A stretch of DNA of 13,204 nucleotides, taken from assembly GCA_023433855.1 (NCBI GenBank), contig JAEYTV010000457.1, positions 1-13,204 on the forward strand, written 5' to 3'. Under the pieces are notes generated by a model. It did no database searches and was not told where the DNA came from. It saw only the letters and a list, made by a program, of their open reading frames with translations. The position numbers and the translations under genes were made by a program. Of this stretch, positions 12,950-13,204 are shown piece by piece (positions within the stretch are counted from its first letter, which is position 1; each line of letters opens with the position of its first letter). Origin of the DNA: Pseudomonadota bacterium. GTDB lineage: Bacteria > Pseudomonadota > Alphaproteobacteria > Rhizobiales > Rhizobiaceae.

Positions 12950-13204
12950 TCACACGCCCGTTTGACCGTCGGAGCCGATATAGGCGATGCGCAGCATGTT
13001 GGTGGCACCAGGCGTCCCAAGCGGCACCCCGGCCGAGATGATGATCCGGTCTCCAGGCTTGCCAAACCCTTCGGACACGACGATGCGGCAGGCGCGGTTG
13101 ACCATGTCATCGAGATCGGTGGCATCCTGCGTAACCACGCAGTGCATCCCCCACACCAGGGAGAGCCGGCGTGCCGTCTGCACATTCGGCGACAGGGCAA
13201 TGAT
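12950..13204 (-). CDS. pyk: Pyruvate kinase (C-terminal 84 residues, runs off the window)
   Basis: The glycolytic enzyme that makes pyruvate and ATP from phosphoenolpyruvate and ADP. Only the C-terminal domain is visible. It reads ALSPNVQTARRLSLVWGMHC from near the window edge, then a helix (DLDDMVNRACRIVVSEGF), GKPGDRIIISAGVPLGTPGATNMLRIAYIG and a TGA stop. The TARRLSLVWG and GDRIIISAGVPLGTPGATN motifs are characteristic of the pyruvate kinase C-terminal (effector-binding) domain. The frame is open to the right edge, so the start and catalytic barrel lie outside the window. It is convergent with the TPR gene. Confidence 0.95.
   Translation of the reverse strand: MIALSPNVQTARRLSLVWGMHCVVTQDATDLDDMVNRACRIVVSEGFGKPGDRIIISAGVPLGTPGATNMLRIAYIGSDGQTGV

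Overview
The window looks like chromosomal DNA from an alphaproteobacterium of the Rhizobiales, most likely the Rhizobiaceae (Rhizobium, Sinorhizobium or Agrobacterium relatives). The DNA is GC-rich with strong GC at third codon positions. The ribosomal proteins L31 and L36 are the cysteine-free types usual in this group, and DUF982, YdcH/DUF465, Sel1-repeat and MotA/OmpA-like proteins are typical of rhizobia. I see no insertion sequence, integrase, phage gene, tRNA, rRNA or CRISPR array. This is a housekeeping block, not a mobile island.

Layout, left to right. (1) The 5' end of rpmE (minus strand) diverges from an ABC half-exporter gene, which is followed by a small DUF982 gene. (2) A long minus-strand block runs from about 7797 down to 2408: a divergent ThiE-like protein, a secreted Sel1-repeat protein, a 352-bp gap with unusual potential RNA structure, suhB-type inositol monophosphatase with its own Rho-independent terminator, then a tight three-gene operon (MotA/TolQ/ExbB-like channel, MotB/OmpA-like coiled-coil partner, small unknown protein). 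(3) Divergent from thiE-like is a TSUP (TauE/SafE) membrane transporter gene, followed by an orphan ArsR-type regulator that may be leaderless. (4) Two small paralogous YdcH/DUF465 genes diverge from a spacer holding a strong hairpin. The second leads into purE-purK, which overlap by 4 bp (steps 6a/6b of purine synthesis). (5) After purK come rpmJ (41 aa, L36), a secreted TPR protein whose start lies in a perfect 12-bp inverted repeat, about 620 bp with no convincing gene, and the 3' end of pyruvate kinase on the minus strand.

Functionally the window mixes central metabolism (purE, purK, pyk, suhB), translation (rpmE, rpmJ), envelope or periplasmic proteins (ABC exporter, proton-channel/OmpA pair, Sel1 and TPR proteins) and small proteins of unknown role. 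No complete, clearly new multi-gene system is evident. The best leads are: a possible H-type pseudoknot in the suhB leader (5708-5741); a 32-bp dyad centred on a -10-like box at the TPR gene (11667-11698); the 26-bp hairpin between the two ydcH paralogues (9348-9373); and the unassigned proton-motor-like operon with its small third gene (2408-4711). All structural RNA and promoter calls were made by eye, without folding or database searches.
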